From Onchocerca lupi (Eukaryota > Nematoda > Chromadorea > Rhabditida > Onchocercidae), in the NCBI GenBank assembly GCA_028564675.1, contig JAOVVO010000017.1, forward strand, positions 186,001 through 250,000: a DNA stretch of 64,000 bases. The letters run 5' to 3'. Below are positions 63,624-64,000 of the stretch, piece by piece. Under the pieces are notes generated by a model, which was not told the origin of the DNA, did no database searches, and was given only the letters and a program-made list of their open reading frames with translations. Positions within the stretch are counted from its first letter, which is position 1. Each line of letters opens with the position of its first letter. The position numbers were made by a program, and so were the translations under genes.

Positions 63624-64000
63624 AAAATGCTTAAATTAATATATATAATTTCGTGCAACACTTTTTGCTGTGTTTCCACAGCATTTATTTTTAATTTTAA
63701 TATTTGTCATTTCACTTTCAAAAATTTTCACTTTGTTTTAGCATTTTCCAAAGTTAACATCAAAAATAGAACGATTTATTGAGCTTGAAAAATTTTACTT
63801 GATTAGCGATAATGCTCTTTCCTGAACTTATGGCTTTGAAATAAAGTTAAAAGTAGTTTATGACTCTGAAATTAAAATACATGTTCATCGAAAAAAATAT
63901 ATATATATATATTCATCGACAAATTGCTGTCGATTGGCGTTATTGGCAAAACGAGTAGAGGTTGATTTCTCTCGTTTTTTTTTAAATAGTGGACAAAAAC

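Larger units (their letters stand above)
60718..64000. other. Gene-poor AT-rich stretch
   Basis: Only short open frames without splice partners are present on either strand, and none has a family signature. Contents noted: an imperfect 25-bp tandem repeat (60924-60964), a near-perfect hairpin (63571-63623) and a short AT run (about 63896-63910). It could hold UTRs, promoters or an exon-poor gene continuing beyond the window, but nothing is supportable. Confidence 0.55.

Overview
The window is AT-rich eukaryotic DNA with dense short introns. Most introns end in TTTCAG or TTTTAG, and most genes have a perfect splice acceptor within a few to a few tens of bases upstream of the start codon, as expected for spliced-leader trans-splicing. 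Together with the gene content (worm-type CK1/TTBK kinase, secreted ShK plus C-type lectin protein, tight gene spacing) this points to a nematode, most probably a filarial/spirurine worm. The organism call is inference. All gene models below were built by hand from splice signals, and every multi-exon model closes in frame from ATG to stop.

Layout, left to right. 128-266 (+): last exon of an unidentified upstream gene. 575-15704 (+): glutamyl-/prolyl-tRNA synthetase (27 exons, 1579 aa) with four WHEP repeats. The synthetase halves could also be two genes, because a stop and a new ATG sit at the junction. Its largest intron holds a ~1.85 kb element with ~130 bp imperfect terminal inverted repeats carrying a broken coding-like cargo. 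16686-22364 (-): transketolase (11 exons, 622 aa), including one GC-AG intron. 23950-41009 (-): ASCC3-type double Ski2-like helicase (42 exons, 1973 aa). 41121-41667 (-): small unidentified gene about 110 bp upstream of ASCC3, an operon-like spacing. 43322-46796 (+): CCT2/TCP-1 beta chaperonin subunit (529 aa). 47535-50149 (+): CK1/TTBK-like kinase (351 aa). 50900-54045 (-): DCAF13/Sof1 WD-repeat protein (450 aa). 54712-56974 (+): secreted three-ShK plus C-type-lectin-like protein (about 302 aa). 58807-60717 (+): 252-aa protein, possibly Nepro-like. 60718-64000: no gene seen, one short near-perfect hairpin.

Most genes are housekeeping: tRNA charging, pentose phosphate flux, ribosome-collision and alkylation-damage response, tubulin/actin folding and ribosome biogenesis. 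They do not form one pathway. The lineage-specific parts are the secreted ShK/lectin gene, the kinase, the small operon-like gene and the inverted-repeat element. No tRNA, rRNA, CRISPR array or viral gene was seen.
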